NCBI GenBank assembly: GCA_038212095.1
Contig: JBBQUW010000034.1
Coordinates: 1 to 33,150 of the forward strand
Reading direction: 5' to 3'
Origin: JAICYJ01 sp038212095
Lineage (GTDB): Bacteria; Actinomycetota; Thermoleophilia; Gaiellales; JAICJC01
Length of the DNA: 33,150 nt
The notes under the pieces were generated by a model. It did not search any database and was not told the origin of the DNA. It saw only the letters and a program-made list of their open reading frames with translations. Shown here one piece after another: positions 24,727 through 31,708 of the stretch. Made by a program: the position numbers and the translations under genes. Within the stretch, counting starts at the first letter, position 1, and each line of letters starts with the position of its first letter.

Positions 24727-24843
24727 TCAGCCGCCCACGATCTTTGCGTGCCACCACTTTTTGACCTCGCTGCCACCGCCGTGCAGGTAGGCGACCAGGT
24801 TGGCGGCGACGATCAAGGCCAGCAAGAGCTTCGCAACGTCCAC
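24727..24843 (-). CDS. 38-aa membrane peptide
   Basis: The peptide VDVAKLLLALIVAANLVAYL is followed by HGGGSEVKKWWHAKIVGG: one helix and a basic, Trp-rich tail. A strong GGGGGAGG lies just before the GTG at 24843. It is part of the small-membrane-protein run downstream of the capsid gene. Confidence 0.65.
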   Translation of the reverse strand: MDVAKLLLALIVAANLVAYLHGGGSEVKKWWHAKIVGG

Positions 24844-24854
24844 CGTGCCTCCCC

Positions 24855-25097
24855 CTATCGGATGGCGGCGGCGGCTGCGACGTGCAGCCGCGCCTTCATC
24901 ACGACCACCACCACTAGCAGTGCCGCCAGCGCGAAGGTGATCGAGTGCGGATCCAAGAGCGCCGACGGGCCGGTCTGCATGCGGCCGTGGCCGGCGCCGC
25001 CGACGCGCACGTCGCCGTTGGTCAGCACCGGGCTGATCACCGGATTGCTGATCGACAGGCGGGTCGCGTCGCGGTTGACGGGACTCCCGATCGCCAC
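24855..25097 (-). CDS. 80-aa protein with a C-terminal membrane helix
   Basis: The GTG at 25097 lies 4 nt after the capsid gene stop. Residues 1-50 form a soluble, Pro/Gly/Asn-containing part (RDATRLSISNPVISPVLTNG, DVRVGGAGHGRMQTGPSALL). A transmembrane helix (ITFALAALLVVVVVMKA) and a short basic end follow. It is placed immediately after the major capsid gene and could tie the capsid shell to the internal membrane. Confidence 0.65.
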   Translation of the reverse strand: MAIGSPVNRDATRLSISNPVISPVLTNGDVRVGGAGHGRMQTGPSALLDPHSITFALAALLVVVVVMKARLHVAAAAAIR

Positions 25098-25101
25098 AGG
25101 C

Positions 25102-26322
25102 CTACACCACGCCTTCCAGCCACTCCACCGCGGCGCGGAACGTGGCGCCACTGTTGAGGGCGGGGAAGTTGGCGATCAGCTGGGGCCGCGTCACGTTCTC
25201 TGCATAGAGCGCGTTTCGCTGCTGGCTGTGGGCGAATGGCATCACCAGCACCTTGTTGTTGTTGGCGACCAGGCTGCCGACGCGGCCGTTGTAGCGGCGC
25301 GCGTTTCGCGCCAAGAGGCCGGTGATCGGGTTGTAGTTTTGGGGCACCTCGGTCTCGGCGTACTGGAATCTGAGCGAGTTCCAGCTGGCCGGGTCGAGAT
25401 AGGAGCCGGCGGTGTTGTCGAGCCAGCAGTAGATGTTCTGGATCTGGCCGGGCACCTCGGGCAAGAGCAGCGCGGTGTCGCCGCCGGCGGTGGGTGCGGC
25501 GACGGCGTACTCGATGATCCTGTGCACCACGTCCATCGACGGGAGCAGGCCGACGCGGTGGCCGCCGGCGTCCACGAACGGGATGTCGTAGGTGTAGACG
25601 ACCAGCTGCAGGTTGCCGTTGTTGAACGCGATCGTCGGTGAGCCGGTGGTCGTGAACAGGTTGGCGACCGTCTCCACCTGCGCCTCGAGTCGCGCGTAGA
25701 GCGAGTCGGACTGGCCGAAGATGGTGCCCATCAGCGAGTCGAGGTCAAGCGCGATCGGCAGCACCCAGTGCTGCTCGATCGTGTAGCTCTGCGTTGAGAG
25801 TGAGCCGCTGGGCTGGTTGGTCTGGGGGTGCGGCGAGTTCTTGAAGAACACCTGCTCGCGCGCCAACAGTGCGTTTCCGTGGCAGCTGATCAGCGGCGTG
25901 CCGTCAACGGCGATCGTCAGGTTTGAGAGCAGCCCTGCGGCGTTCCAGGCGTCGGTGGCGGTGACGGTGCCGGCGTTGAGGGCGACGGCGAGCGTGCCGG
26001 TGATGACTGCCTCGATTTGGTAGATCAGGCCGCGCTTGGGCAGGTCGAAACCTGCGAAGCGGCCACCAAAGCCCGGGAACGCCTGCAGCGAGGTGGAGAA
26101 GACGTTCTCGACGGTGCGGTCGTTGAAGCCGGCTGGGTCGACTGCGAATCCGGGCGAGGGCCCGTTGACGTAGCTGGCCGCGGGTCCGGTGCCAACGGCG
26201 CCACCGCGCATCGGCGGCAGGCCCCGGGTGATCAGCTCGCTGATCGCGGCATCGTTGGGGTCGGCGCCGGCGCGCGCCCACTCCCGGGCGGCGAAGCGCT
26301 GGGGATCAAGGACACGGGTCAC
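25102..26322 (-). CDS. Candidate major capsid protein, double-jelly-roll type
   Basis: A 406-aa soluble protein with no enzyme motif, many beta-strand-like stretches and a two-part layout. Part one has DLPKRGLIYQIEAVITGTLA, WNAAGLLSNLTIAVDGTPL and HGNALLAREQ. Part two runs from about residue 200 (TIAFNNGNLQLVVYTYDIPF, VHRIIEYAVAA) to VRVAAVEWLEGVV-like strands. The kigl.l.i.GtLt pattern, the size, and the position between a packaging ATPase and small membrane proteins match PRD1/PM2/STIV-type capsid proteins. GTG at 26322 follows AGGAGG by 8 nt and overlaps the previous stop. The fold is inferred, not shown. Confidence 0.65.
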   Translation of the reverse strand: MTRVLDPQRFAAREWARAGADPNDAAISELITRGLPPMRGGAVGTGPAASYVNGPSPGFAVDPAGFNDRTVENVFSTSLQAFPGFGGRFAGFDLPKRGLIYQIEAVITGTLAVALNAGTVTATDAWNAAGLLSNLTIAVDGTPLISCHGNALLAREQVFFKNSPHPQTNQPSGSLSTQSYTIEQHWVLPIALDLDSLMGTIFGQSDSLYARLEAQVETVANLFTTTGSPTIAFNNGNLQLVVYTYDIPFVDAGGHRVGLLPSMDVVHRIIEYAVAAPTAGGDTALLLPEVPGQIQNIYCWLDNTAGSYLDPASWNSLRFQYAETEVPQNYNPITGLLARNARRYNGRVGSLVANNNKVLVMPFAHSQQRNALYAENVTRPQLIANFPALNSGATFRAAVEWLEGVV

Positions 26323-26981
26323 GGGGTTGCCTCCTGCTGGGGCGCCGCGTCCGGGCGTGCCTCTGTGGTGGGGGTGGGTGCTGCTGCGTTTGTGGCGTCC
26401 ACGGCGGCCGCGGCCTGCTCGAGTGCCTGCCACGCTTCGCTGGTGACGAGGCTCTCCAGTGGCAGGGTGAGCGTGTTTGCGGTCAGGAAGGCGGTGAGGG
26501 CGTCTGCGACGGATTGGTCATAGACGTCGCCCTGGCCGCGCGACACGGTGTTGGGGTAGCCGGCCTTGCCGAGCATCTGGCCCAGCTCGTGGATCACGGG
26601 GCCGCGGTCGCCGCTTTCGACTCGGGCGACGATCGCCGCCGCCGGATCATCCGGCACGACAGGGGTGGCGGGTGTGCCGTCGCCCGCCGGCGCCGGGGTG
26701 TCTGCGCTGGGCGCGGGAGCGGGCGACGGCGCCGCGCTGGTGGCGGCGGATTCGAGCGTCGACACGCGGCTGGCCAGCGACGGGACCGTTGTGTTGTTGA
26801 GGCTGCCCAGCGTGCTGGAAAGCGAGCTGAGCGAGCTGGACAGGTTACCGATCGCGGTTTCGAGGGATGAGACGCGCGCCTCGAGCGGGTCGACTGGGGT
26901 GGGTGTGCCCTGGTCGACGGTGGTTGCGGGCTGGGGTTCGGTGACGGATGGCTCGGTGCCAGGTGTGGTCTGGTCGCTCAC
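26319..26981 (-). CDS. Coiled-coil protein with a C-terminal peptidoglycan-binding-like domain
   Basis: A 220-aa protein starting at a GTG. After an acidic, Thr/Pro-rich arm, residues 33-83 form a coiled coil (EARVSSLETAIGNLSSSLSS). An Ala/Pro linker leads to ESGDRGPVIHELGQMLGKAG ... YDQSVADALTAFLTAN ... SEAWQALEQ. That matches the PG_binding_1 pattern (G.xGp.V..Lq..L...Gy ... a..af). It would suit a trimeric fibre that touches the cell wall. It precedes the capsid gene with a GTGA overlap. Confidence 0.7.
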   Translation of the reverse strand: MSDQTTPGTEPSVTEPQPATTVDQGTPTPVDPLEARVSSLETAIGNLSSSLSSLSSTLGSLNNTTVPSLASRVSTLESAATSAAPSPAPAPSADTPAPAGDGTPATPVVPDDPAAAIVARVESGDRGPVIHELGQMLGKAGYPNTVSRGQGDVYDQSVADALTAFLTANTLTLPLESLVTSEAWQALEQAAAAVDATNAAAPTPTTEARPDAAPQQEATP

Positions 26982-26985
26982 CGGG

Positions 26986-27117
26986 CTAGACCGCGTTTGA
27001 GACGGCGGTCACGACCGGCAAGTTCCACTTCTTGCCGACGTACTTGAGCGCCAGGATGAACACCGTGGCCATGATGCCGACGGTGATGATCTGGCCCAGC
27101 ATCTTCGATCCAAACAC
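26986..27117 (-). CDS. 43-aa single-pass membrane protein
   Basis: The peptide reads VFGSKMLGQIITVGIMATVF, ILALKYVGKKWNLPVV, TAVSNAV: one helix with a basic exit. GGAGG lies 7 nt before the GTG at 27117. It stands between the ATPase and the peptidoglycan-binding protein. The 111 nt between it and the ATPase stop hold no further gene that I can support. Confidence 0.65.
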   Translation of the reverse strand: MFGSKMLGQIITVGIMATVFILALKYVGKKWNLPVVTAVSNAV

Positions 27118-27228
27118 GACGCGCCTCCACAAGCTCGGGGGGAAAGGTGTGGACAGCACGCTCGGTGGTCGAGCACCTGGTCGGCCACGAGACGTGCGCG
27201 GCGGGGGTGGCGTGTGTGGCTGGGGTGT

Positions 27229-27915
27229 CTAGCGTGCCTGGACTGCCGCGCTTGCCCGATACGTGTCGGGCAAGGGGGGCATCACCTGGTGGGTCTGGGC
27301 GATGCGGTCAAACCAGACGAAGCCATACCGCGGCAGGCCCTGCAGCAGCGCGACCGCCTCGTGGTAGCTGATCCACGGCGTCAACCGCAAAAGCTCGCGC
27401 ACGTCCTGCAGGTCAAGCGGCCAGAAGCAGAAGATGTGCTGGGCCTCGGTGCGGAAGCGAACGTCGCAGCCGACCGGTCGCTGGCAGCACGCGACCACGC
27501 CGTGGCGGATGCCATCACCACGATTCCTACCGGCCACCAAGAGCGAGGTGACGCTGGGCACGGCCTGGCCGGCGGTGGCGATCTCGTAGGCCTCATCGAC
27601 CCACACACACAGTGGGTGCCGCGTCTGGTTGATCCGGTCGAACAGTGCTTCGAGTTGGTGGCGGTTGTGGCTCTTTGGCATCACGTGGACGATCGGGCGC
27701 TGCCAGTTGATCAGCGACAGCTCGGCCACGGCGGACTGCTCGTCTCGGGCGTGCAGTCGGTACATCGGCTCGCCCGCCACCCGCCACTGGCCCTTCGGGT
27801 CAACCAAGACGCGGCGTGGCTTGACGACGTCTGCGATGAAGTGGCGGGCAAGCTCGCTCTTGCCGGAGCCGTTGATGCCGACGATCAGCGCTCGGTTGTG
27901 GAAATCCCAGCCCAT
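27229..27915 (-). CDS. HerA/FtsK-type packaging ATPase (A32/PRD1-P9-like)
   Basis: A 228-aa P-loop ATPase. Walker A is GINGSGKSEL (residues 13-22) and Walker B is PLCVWVDEAYEI (Asp107, Glu108). The sensor segment VAGRNRGDGIRHGVVACCQR ends in a conserved Gln (145). The arrangement and small size match genome-packaging ATPases of viruses with double-jelly-roll capsids, which pump DNA into a preformed shell. A cellular HerA or FtsK would be far larger. Its ATG directly follows the preceding stop. Confidence 0.85.
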   Translation of the reverse strand: MGWDFHNRALIVGINGSGKSELARHFIADVVKPRRVLVDPKGQWRVAGEPMYRLHARDEQSAVAELSLINWQRPIVHVMPKSHNRHQLEALFDRINQTRHPLCVWVDEAYEIATAGQAVPSVTSLLVAGRNRGDGIRHGVVACCQRPVGCDVRFRTEAQHIFCFWPLDLQDVRELLRLTPWISYHEAVALLQGLPRYGFVWFDRIAQTHQVMPPLPDTYRASAAVQAR

Positions 27916-28221
27916 TCAGCTGCTCGGCCAGGTGACGGTGACCGATACCTCGCGGCGGTGGCCCATCACGCCCGCCACCCGCACCCGCGCCGGCGGGCGA
28001 GTCATCTCATCTGGCCCGTTGTGGGTGTCGAAGATGCCGCGACAGATCATCGCCAGCGCCGCGTCGCCGCTGGCCACGATCAGCTCGCGCGGCACCACCG
28101 CGGCGGCGCCAGCATCCAGCCGTGCCAGTGCCATCGCATCGCGCAGCGGCTCATAGTCGGGGGGTTCGAGGTCAACGGCGAAGCCCCATGTGATTGCCGG
28201 TGGCCGGCCGCGGTTAGCCAC
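27916..28221 (-). CDS. Small protein upstream of the packaging ATPase, unknown
   Basis: A 101-aa protein with no membrane segment: ITWGFAVDLEPPDYEPLRDA, LDAGAAAVVPRELIVASGDA, and a C-terminal strand pair PPARVRVAGVMGHRREVSVTVTW. GTG at 28221 overlaps the XRE stop by 8 nt, and its stop touches the ATPase start. It may be an ATPase partner or a virion protein. No family is recognised. Confidence 0.6.
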   Translation of the reverse strand: MANRGRPPAITWGFAVDLEPPDYEPLRDAMALARLDAGAAAVVPRELIVASGDAALAMICRGIFDTHNGPDEMTRPPARVRVAGVMGHRREVSVTVTWPSS

Positions 28222-28486
28222 GGGCTACCAGCCTGGTGTAGAGCTTGTCGACCTCGTCTGGCCAGCGCCGGCAGACGACCTCGTGGCGGTAGCTGCGAAA
28301 CACGCTTGGCGACTCGCCGGCCGCCTTCGCCAATCGTTCCAACAGCTCGAGGCTTGGTTTCCAGCCGCGCGCGCCGCGTTCGATCTCGGTCAGGTAGCTG
28401 TGGCTGATGCCAGCCCTGGTGGCCATCGCCTTCTGGGACAGGCCGGCCGCCGAGCGCACCGCGCGCAGCTCGCTAGCCAGGCTCAC
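28214..28486 (-). CDS. XRE-family helix-turn-helix regulator
   Basis: A 90-aa protein whose HTH is SLASELRAVRSAAGLSQKAM, ATRAGISHSYLTEIERGARG, KPSLELLERLAKA, a clear XRE/Cro fold of five helices. A 30-residue tail (VFRSYRHEVVCRRWPDEVDK) follows. The GTG at 28486 is chosen because it overlaps the previous stop (GTGA); an extension to 28516 is less likely. It probably represses or switches the element's promoters. TTCAC-gtgtga-GTGAA at 32565-32580 is a candidate site. Confidence 0.8.
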   Translation of the reverse strand: MSLASELRAVRSAAGLSQKAMATRAGISHSYLTEIERGARGWKPSLELLERLAKAAGESPSVFRSYRHEVVCRRWPDEVDKLYTRLVARG

Positions 28487-28659
28487 CCGCGGCCGCCGAT
28501 CCGCTCCATCTTCCACACCACGACCACGCCTAGCCAGATCGGCAAGAGCGCGGCGCCGACCAGCAGGCCGACGATCGCCGGCCAGCCGCCCAGTACGAAC
28601 ACGCCCACCGCCACCACCAGCGACACCGCCGCCAACACCAGAAGCAGGATCGTGGTCAT
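28483..28659 (-). CDS. 58-aa two-pass membrane protein
   Basis: The peptide contains two hydrophobic helices (TILLLVLAAVSLVVAVGVFVL and AIVGLLVGAALLPIWLGVVVV) and a basic end, KMERIGGRG. It overlaps the neighbour on each side by a few bases. Its position directly before the regulator gene is unusual for a virion membrane protein; it could also be an accessory membrane effector. Confidence 0.65.
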   Translation of the reverse strand: MTTILLLVLAAVSLVVAVGVFVLGGWPAIVGLLVGAALLPIWLGVVVVWKMERIGGRG

Positions 28660-29024
28660 TCGCCGGTGGTGGGGTCGGGGAGGTTGCTGATCGATTCCAT
28701 CAAGGCCAGGCCCATCTGTTGGGCGCGCTCCAGGTCGAGTTGGTAGCCGTCGCTCACAAGGACGATCGCGCAGCCGACGATCACCTCCAGCATGATGTGC
28801 CACTCCGCCTCGGACTCAAGCGGTGGGAACAGGCCGGCGATCGGCTGGGTCATGCCCATCCGCCGCGCCACCGGCAACAGGCTGAGGATCTGTGCAACGC
28901 GTCCGTCGGCCTGGCGCGCCGTGGCCGGGTCAAACAGCACACCCAGGATGCTGGCGATCTTCTCCCCGACCGTGTAGCCGTCGGCTGGTTCGCCCGCCAG
29001 TTGCTCGACCAGCTCGTCGCTCAT
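28656..29024 (-). CDS. Helical protein, unknown
   Basis: A 122-aa acidic protein, mostly helical: DELVEQLAGEPADGYTVGEK, RVAQILSLLPVARRMG, EAEWHIMLEVIVGCAIVLVS. There is one moderately hydrophobic helix. ATGA overlaps join it to both neighbours. It sits in the replication half of the operon. No recognised motif. Confidence 0.6.
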   Translation of the reverse strand: MSDELVEQLAGEPADGYTVGEKIASILGVLFDPATARQADGRVAQILSLLPVARRMGMTQPIAGLFPPLESEAEWHIMLEVIVGCAIVLVSDGYQLDLERAQQMGLALMESISNLPDPTTGE

Positions 29025-29545
29025 GGCGAGGGTGGCATCGGGGGTGGTGGCTTTGGCTGCCACCGCGGCCGCCCGGCCAGCAGCTCCTCGCCGGGCGCGG
29101 CCACGTCGTCTGCCTCGCTTGGCTGCCACTCCTCCGGTCGCAGGCCGGAGCGGTAGTCACCGACCTGCTTTACCTCACCGACCGCGTATGCACCCAACAG
29201 GAGCGCCGCGCCGATGAAGTCAGACTGCTGCGCCAACTTGGCCACCGGCTCGTAGCGGTTCAGCACCGACGCCACCGGCCGCGACTGCGCCGCCAACTCC
29301 CGCGGCGAGGGCTGGAACGAGTCATCCGGCCCACCCGTCCAGCGCACCGCCAGATGACAGATCCCCCACACCGCCGACAAGAGGTAGCCGGCCTGTTCCG
29401 GCGACACGCCGACGTCGACGCCCAACTGGTCGATCGCCGTTGACGTGTCGATGATCAACGGGTCAGCCGCGGCCGCCGGCTCCTCACCGCCGTCGCTTGG
29501 GAAGCGTGGCTCGGGGCCGGGGTCGCCGCCCCACGCGCTGGTCAC
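29021..29545 (-). CDS. Mostly helical protein, unknown
   Basis: A 174-aa protein starting at a GTG in a GTGA overlap. The acidic, Pro-rich start (GGDPGPEPRFPSDGGEE) is followed by helical segments: DPLIIDTSTAIDQLGVDVGV, EQAGYLLSAVWGICHLAVRW, SDFIGAALLLGAYAVGEVKQ. A Pro-rich tail ends in PPPPMPPSP. The following 122-aa gene has a similar helical character, so the two may form a complex. Function is unknown. Confidence 0.6.
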   Translation of the reverse strand: MTSAWGGDPGPEPRFPSDGGEEPAAAADPLIIDTSTAIDQLGVDVGVSPEQAGYLLSAVWGICHLAVRWTGGPDDSFQPSPRELAAQSRPVASVLNRYEPVAKLAQQSDFIGAALLLGAYAVGEVKQVGDYRSGLRPEEWQPSEADDVAAPGEELLAGRPRWQPKPPPPMPPSP

Positions 29546-29772
29546 TGGACTTCCACCTCCAGCCGGCCGATCCGCCGCAGGCAGTGGCTGGCCGCCGACT
29601 CGATAGAGGGGCCGGTGCCGATCACGTAGCGCGCCGGGTCGATCCCGAGGGTGTGCACCAACGCCATCGCCGGCTCCGCCGTCTGAGTACGCACGTCGCG
29701 CCACTCGACCGCAAGGCCGGTCGCCGTCGCCACGTCCAACAAGCGATCTAGCGCATCAAACGCCTCAGCCAT
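29542..29772 (-). CDS. Small alpha/beta protein, unknown
   Basis: A 76-aa protein: AFDALDRLLDVATATGLAVEW, TAEPAMALVHTLGIDPARYV, and a C-terminal RRIGRLEVEVQ. It has a helix-strand-helix rhythm and no motif. It is coupled upstream by TGATG and downstream by GTGA. Confidence 0.6.
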   Translation of the reverse strand: MAEAFDALDRLLDVATATGLAVEWRDVRTQTAEPAMALVHTLGIDPARYVIGTGPSIESAASHCLRRIGRLEVEVQ

Positions 29773-30167
29773 CAGTCGAGTGGGTTGGCCAGGCCCGACA
29801 GGAACGACCCCAACCGGCTCGACCGTGGCTGATCCCCGGCTGGCGACGCGGCGGGAGCCGGCGCAGCCGGGGCTGAGCCCTTGCTGCGCGGCTTTGCAGC
29901 CCTGGCTCGCCGCTTTGCAGCCGGGGCTGATCCAGGGCTGAGCGGCGGATAGCCCGGGCTTGGAGCCGGCTGATCCGGGGCTGATCCAGGGCTGGGCGCC
30001 GGCCCATCCACGGCTGGCTCCGACGGCGAACCGTGGTTCGAGCCGGCGCCAGCCAGCTTCTCGGCCTGCTTTCGCCGGCCGGCCTCCAGCGCCGCCAGTT
30101 GCCGCGTGCGCTTCTCGGGATCCTTGCTCAACGCCACGCCCAGCAGCGTTACACCAGGCCGCCCCAC
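29772..30167 (-). CDS. Basic Ala/Pro-rich low-complexity protein, possibly DNA-binding
   Basis: A 131-aa protein with a basic helical start (SKDPEKRTRQLAALEAGRRK). A long Ser/Pro/Gly/Ala region with repeated PSPGSAPDQP-like units follows, then a lysine/arginine segment (AAKRRARAAKPRSKG). The composition is like histone H1 tails. A repeated GGCTGATCC-rich DNA pattern underlies it. The start is a GTG, and its end overlaps the next gene (TGATG). It follows the initiator gene. Confidence 0.55.
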   Translation of the reverse strand: MGRPGVTLLGVALSKDPEKRTRQLAALEAGRRKQAEKLAGAGSNHGSPSEPAVDGPAPSPGSAPDQPAPSPGYPPLSPGSAPAAKRRARAAKPRSKGSAPAAPAPAASPAGDQPRSSRLGSFLSGLANPLD

Positions 30168-30188
30168 TCGGCCAACCGTAGGACACCT

Positions 30189-31220
30189 TCATGCTGCCCA
30201 CTGGTCGACCAGGTAGCGGAAGTAGGTGCCGAGCGGCACCCGGCGCGGCTGCTCTTGGGCGTCGTCGATCTCGATGCCGAGCCGCGAGATCTTGGCCATG
30301 GTGGCGTACCAGGCGGGGCGGCTGGCGCGGCTGCGTCCTGCTACCAAGAATCCGGCCAGCGAGTTGAGGGTGCGGACGCTGATCGTGCCGTCGTCGCAGG
30401 CCTCGCCCAACTCTGTGATTGCCTGGTTGGTGTTGCAGATCACGACGTCGGTGGCGGTGCGGGGATCGAGGATGCGGGAGAGGTGTCGGCGCACGTAGAA
30501 CGTGCGCAAGTCGTCGCCGGTGACCTCGTGCAGCCACCGCTCGCGGAGCTTGGGGAATCGCATCTCAGACTCGTCACGCAGCAGCGCCCCGGGTGGCGCC
30601 AACTGTGACTCGACGCCCTTGTCGTAGGTGCGGCGCAGCACCTTGCGGCCACGGCCTGCAGCGCGCCAGTAGACCGTCTCGACGCTGTTTCGCTTGATTC
30701 CCTCGCCGCCCGCCTTCAGCCACGGCAGATCGGTGTGCAGCAGCGCGCGCATCATCGCCAACCCCTCCGCCGGGTCATCAAACACCAACCCGGCCGCCGT
30801 ATCCAAGCGCGCCACCCGTGCGTCCTCACCACGCACCGCGATGCCGACCTCCGCCAACCGCTGTGCCGCCGATGTGGCGACGTCTGGTGCTTCAGCGATG
30901 CCGACCAGGCGGTGGCTGTCCCTGCCATCCAAGAGCAGCGCGGCACGCGCCTCCACGTAGGCGTGTGTCGCGTCGTAGGCGCCGACCACGGCGTCCCCGA
31001 CCTTCAGGTAGCTGCCCATCGCGCGAGAGTGGCGGACGTCATCTCCGCCGGCAGATTCCAGCGCCGACACCCATCCCGGGCCACCCGCGTCGCGCCAGCG
31101 CAGCCGCACCGTATCGATGCCATGTTCGGGAGACGCGAAGCCGTGGGCCGGAGTCTCGTTAACGAGACTAGGTCCGCTGTTAGAAGGGCGGACGGGCTCA
31201 AAGGCGAGCAAATCACCCAT
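30189..31220 (-). CDS. Replication initiator, Rep_trans/RstA-like
   Basis: A 343-aa protein resembling initiators of filamentous phages and rolling-circle plasmids. Seen are GIDTVRLRWR near the N-terminus, VARLDTAAGLVF, NSVETVYWRAAGRGRKVL, RRTYDKGVESQ and LLRDESEMRFPK. The YDKG-x-E ... R-x-E order is typical of the Rep_trans/G2P/RstA group, which nicks the plus origin. ATG 31220 is preferred over GTG 31286 because the upstream 48-aa gene ends across it. An 18-bp palindrome inside its first codons could be the nick or control site. Confidence 0.65.
   Translation of the reverse strand: MGDLLAFEPVRPSNSGPSLVNETPAHGFASPEHGIDTVRLRWRDAGGPGWVSALESAGGDDVRHSRAMGSYLKVGDAVVGAYDATHAYVEARAALLLDGRDSHRLVGIAEAPDVATSAAQRLAEVGIAVRGEDARVARLDTAAGLVFDDPAEGLAMMRALLHTDLPWLKAGGEGIKRNSVETVYWRAAGRGRKVLRRTYDKGVESQLAPPGALLRDESEMRFPKLRERWLHEVTGDDLRTFYVRRHLSRILDPRTATDVVICNTNQAITELGEACDDGTISVRTLNSLAGFLVAGRSRASRPAWYATMAKISRLGIEIDDAQEQPRRVPLGTYFRYLVDQWAA
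31152..31193. promoter_or_regulatory. 18-bp perfect palindrome plus adjacent hairpin in the 5' end of rep
   Basis: AGTCTCGTTAACGAGACT (31152-31169) is perfectly self-complementary. Beside it lies GTCCGC (31172-31177) / GCGGAC (31188-31193), a stem with a 10-nt loop. Two hairpins side by side inside an initiator gene suggest a replication origin or an autoregulatory operator. Confidence 0.5.
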
Positions 31221-31359
31221 TTTGCAAAAGCCGATCGGAGCACCAGTGCCGCTCAACCCATCGCGCGATCGACTCCAAACCGCCACGCCAGCCGGCGCCG
31301 CAGCCGAGGCAGACGATCCAGGAAGTGGGGGAGGTGGCAGTGGTCATTTCTTGGGTCAT
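31213..31359 (-). CDS. 48-aa Cys/His peptide, possible zinc finger
   Basis: The frame gives MTQEMTTATSPTSWIVCLGC, GAGWRGGLESIARWVERHWC, SDRLLQNG. The cysteines and histidine at 17, 20, 38 and 40 make a CxxC ... HxC set that could hold one zinc. It ends 8 nt into the rep gene (ATGGGTGA), so rep would be coupled to it. The start could also be ATG 31347. It may be a regulator or partner of Rep. Evidence is the fit and the residues only. Confidence 0.5.
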   Translation of the reverse strand: MTQEMTTATSPTSWIVCLGCGAGWRGGLESIARWVERHWCSDRLLQNG

Positions 31360-31516
31360 GGCGGTTTGCGGGCCTGGAAACCGAGGGGCTGGCTCAGACC
31401 AGCGCCATCGGCTGGGCTGGGGCTGGCTGGGTTGCTGTCCGCTTTGGGTGGTACGGTCACCGGGCCTGGAACCGAGGGGCTGGCGATGCCAGCCCCGTCG
31501 GCTCCATCCAGGCCCG
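31360..31516. promoter_or_regulatory. Palindromic non-coding region before rep: candidate origin or control region
   Basis: The segment holds two direct copies of CGGGCCTGGAaCCGAGGGGC (31369-31393 and 31461-31484), each followed by an inverted repeat. The second copy forms a nested structure. The outer arms are CGGGCCTGGA (31461-31470) and TCCAGGCCCG (31507-31516), 10 bp and perfect. Inside is GGGGCTGGC (31476-31484) -gat- GCCAGCCCC (31488-31496), 9 bp and perfect. It touches the stop of 31517-31708 and could be a terminator, an origin, or both. No T-run is present. Confidence 0.6.
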
Positions 31517-31708
31517 CTAGTCGCCGATCAAGAGCCGCGTGAGACGCAGCCGGGCGACCAGGTGCTCGAGGTGTTCGTCAGCGACGACGGTCTCGCCGGC
31601 GGCCAGGTAGCCGCGGGCTTCCGCCAGCTCGCTGACCAGCAGGTCGAGCAGGTTCACGTCGATGTGCTTAACGACGTGCAGCGGCAGCGGCGATGCCAGT
31701 CCGGCCAT
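31517..31708 (-). CDS. Small helical protein, unknown
   Basis: A 63-aa protein: PLPLHVVKHIDVNLLDLLVS, ELAEARGYLAAGETVVADEH, LEHLVARLRLTRLLIGD. It is probably all-helical and amphipathic. Its start overlaps the upstream stop (TGATG). Its stop borders the large nested hairpin, where this transcript may end or pause. Confidence 0.6.
   Translation of the reverse strand: MAGLASPLPLHVVKHIDVNLLDLLVSELAEARGYLAAGETVVADEHLEHLVARLRLTRLLIGD

Noticed and set aside
27118..27228. Possible extra micro-gene between the ATPase and the 43-aa gene
   Set aside because: Minus-strand frames here lack a ribosome site and a membrane helix, unlike the neighbouring micro-genes.
28483..28486. XRE regulator and 58-aa membrane protein as a toxin-antitoxin pair
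   Set aside because: The overlap is ordinary for this operon, and the membrane protein has two helices and no toxin-like feature.
29542..30537. 331-aa frame joining the 76-aa gene with sequence opposite rep
   Set aside because: Only its last 76 codons look natural; the rest is out of frame with the better-supported 131-aa gene and rep.
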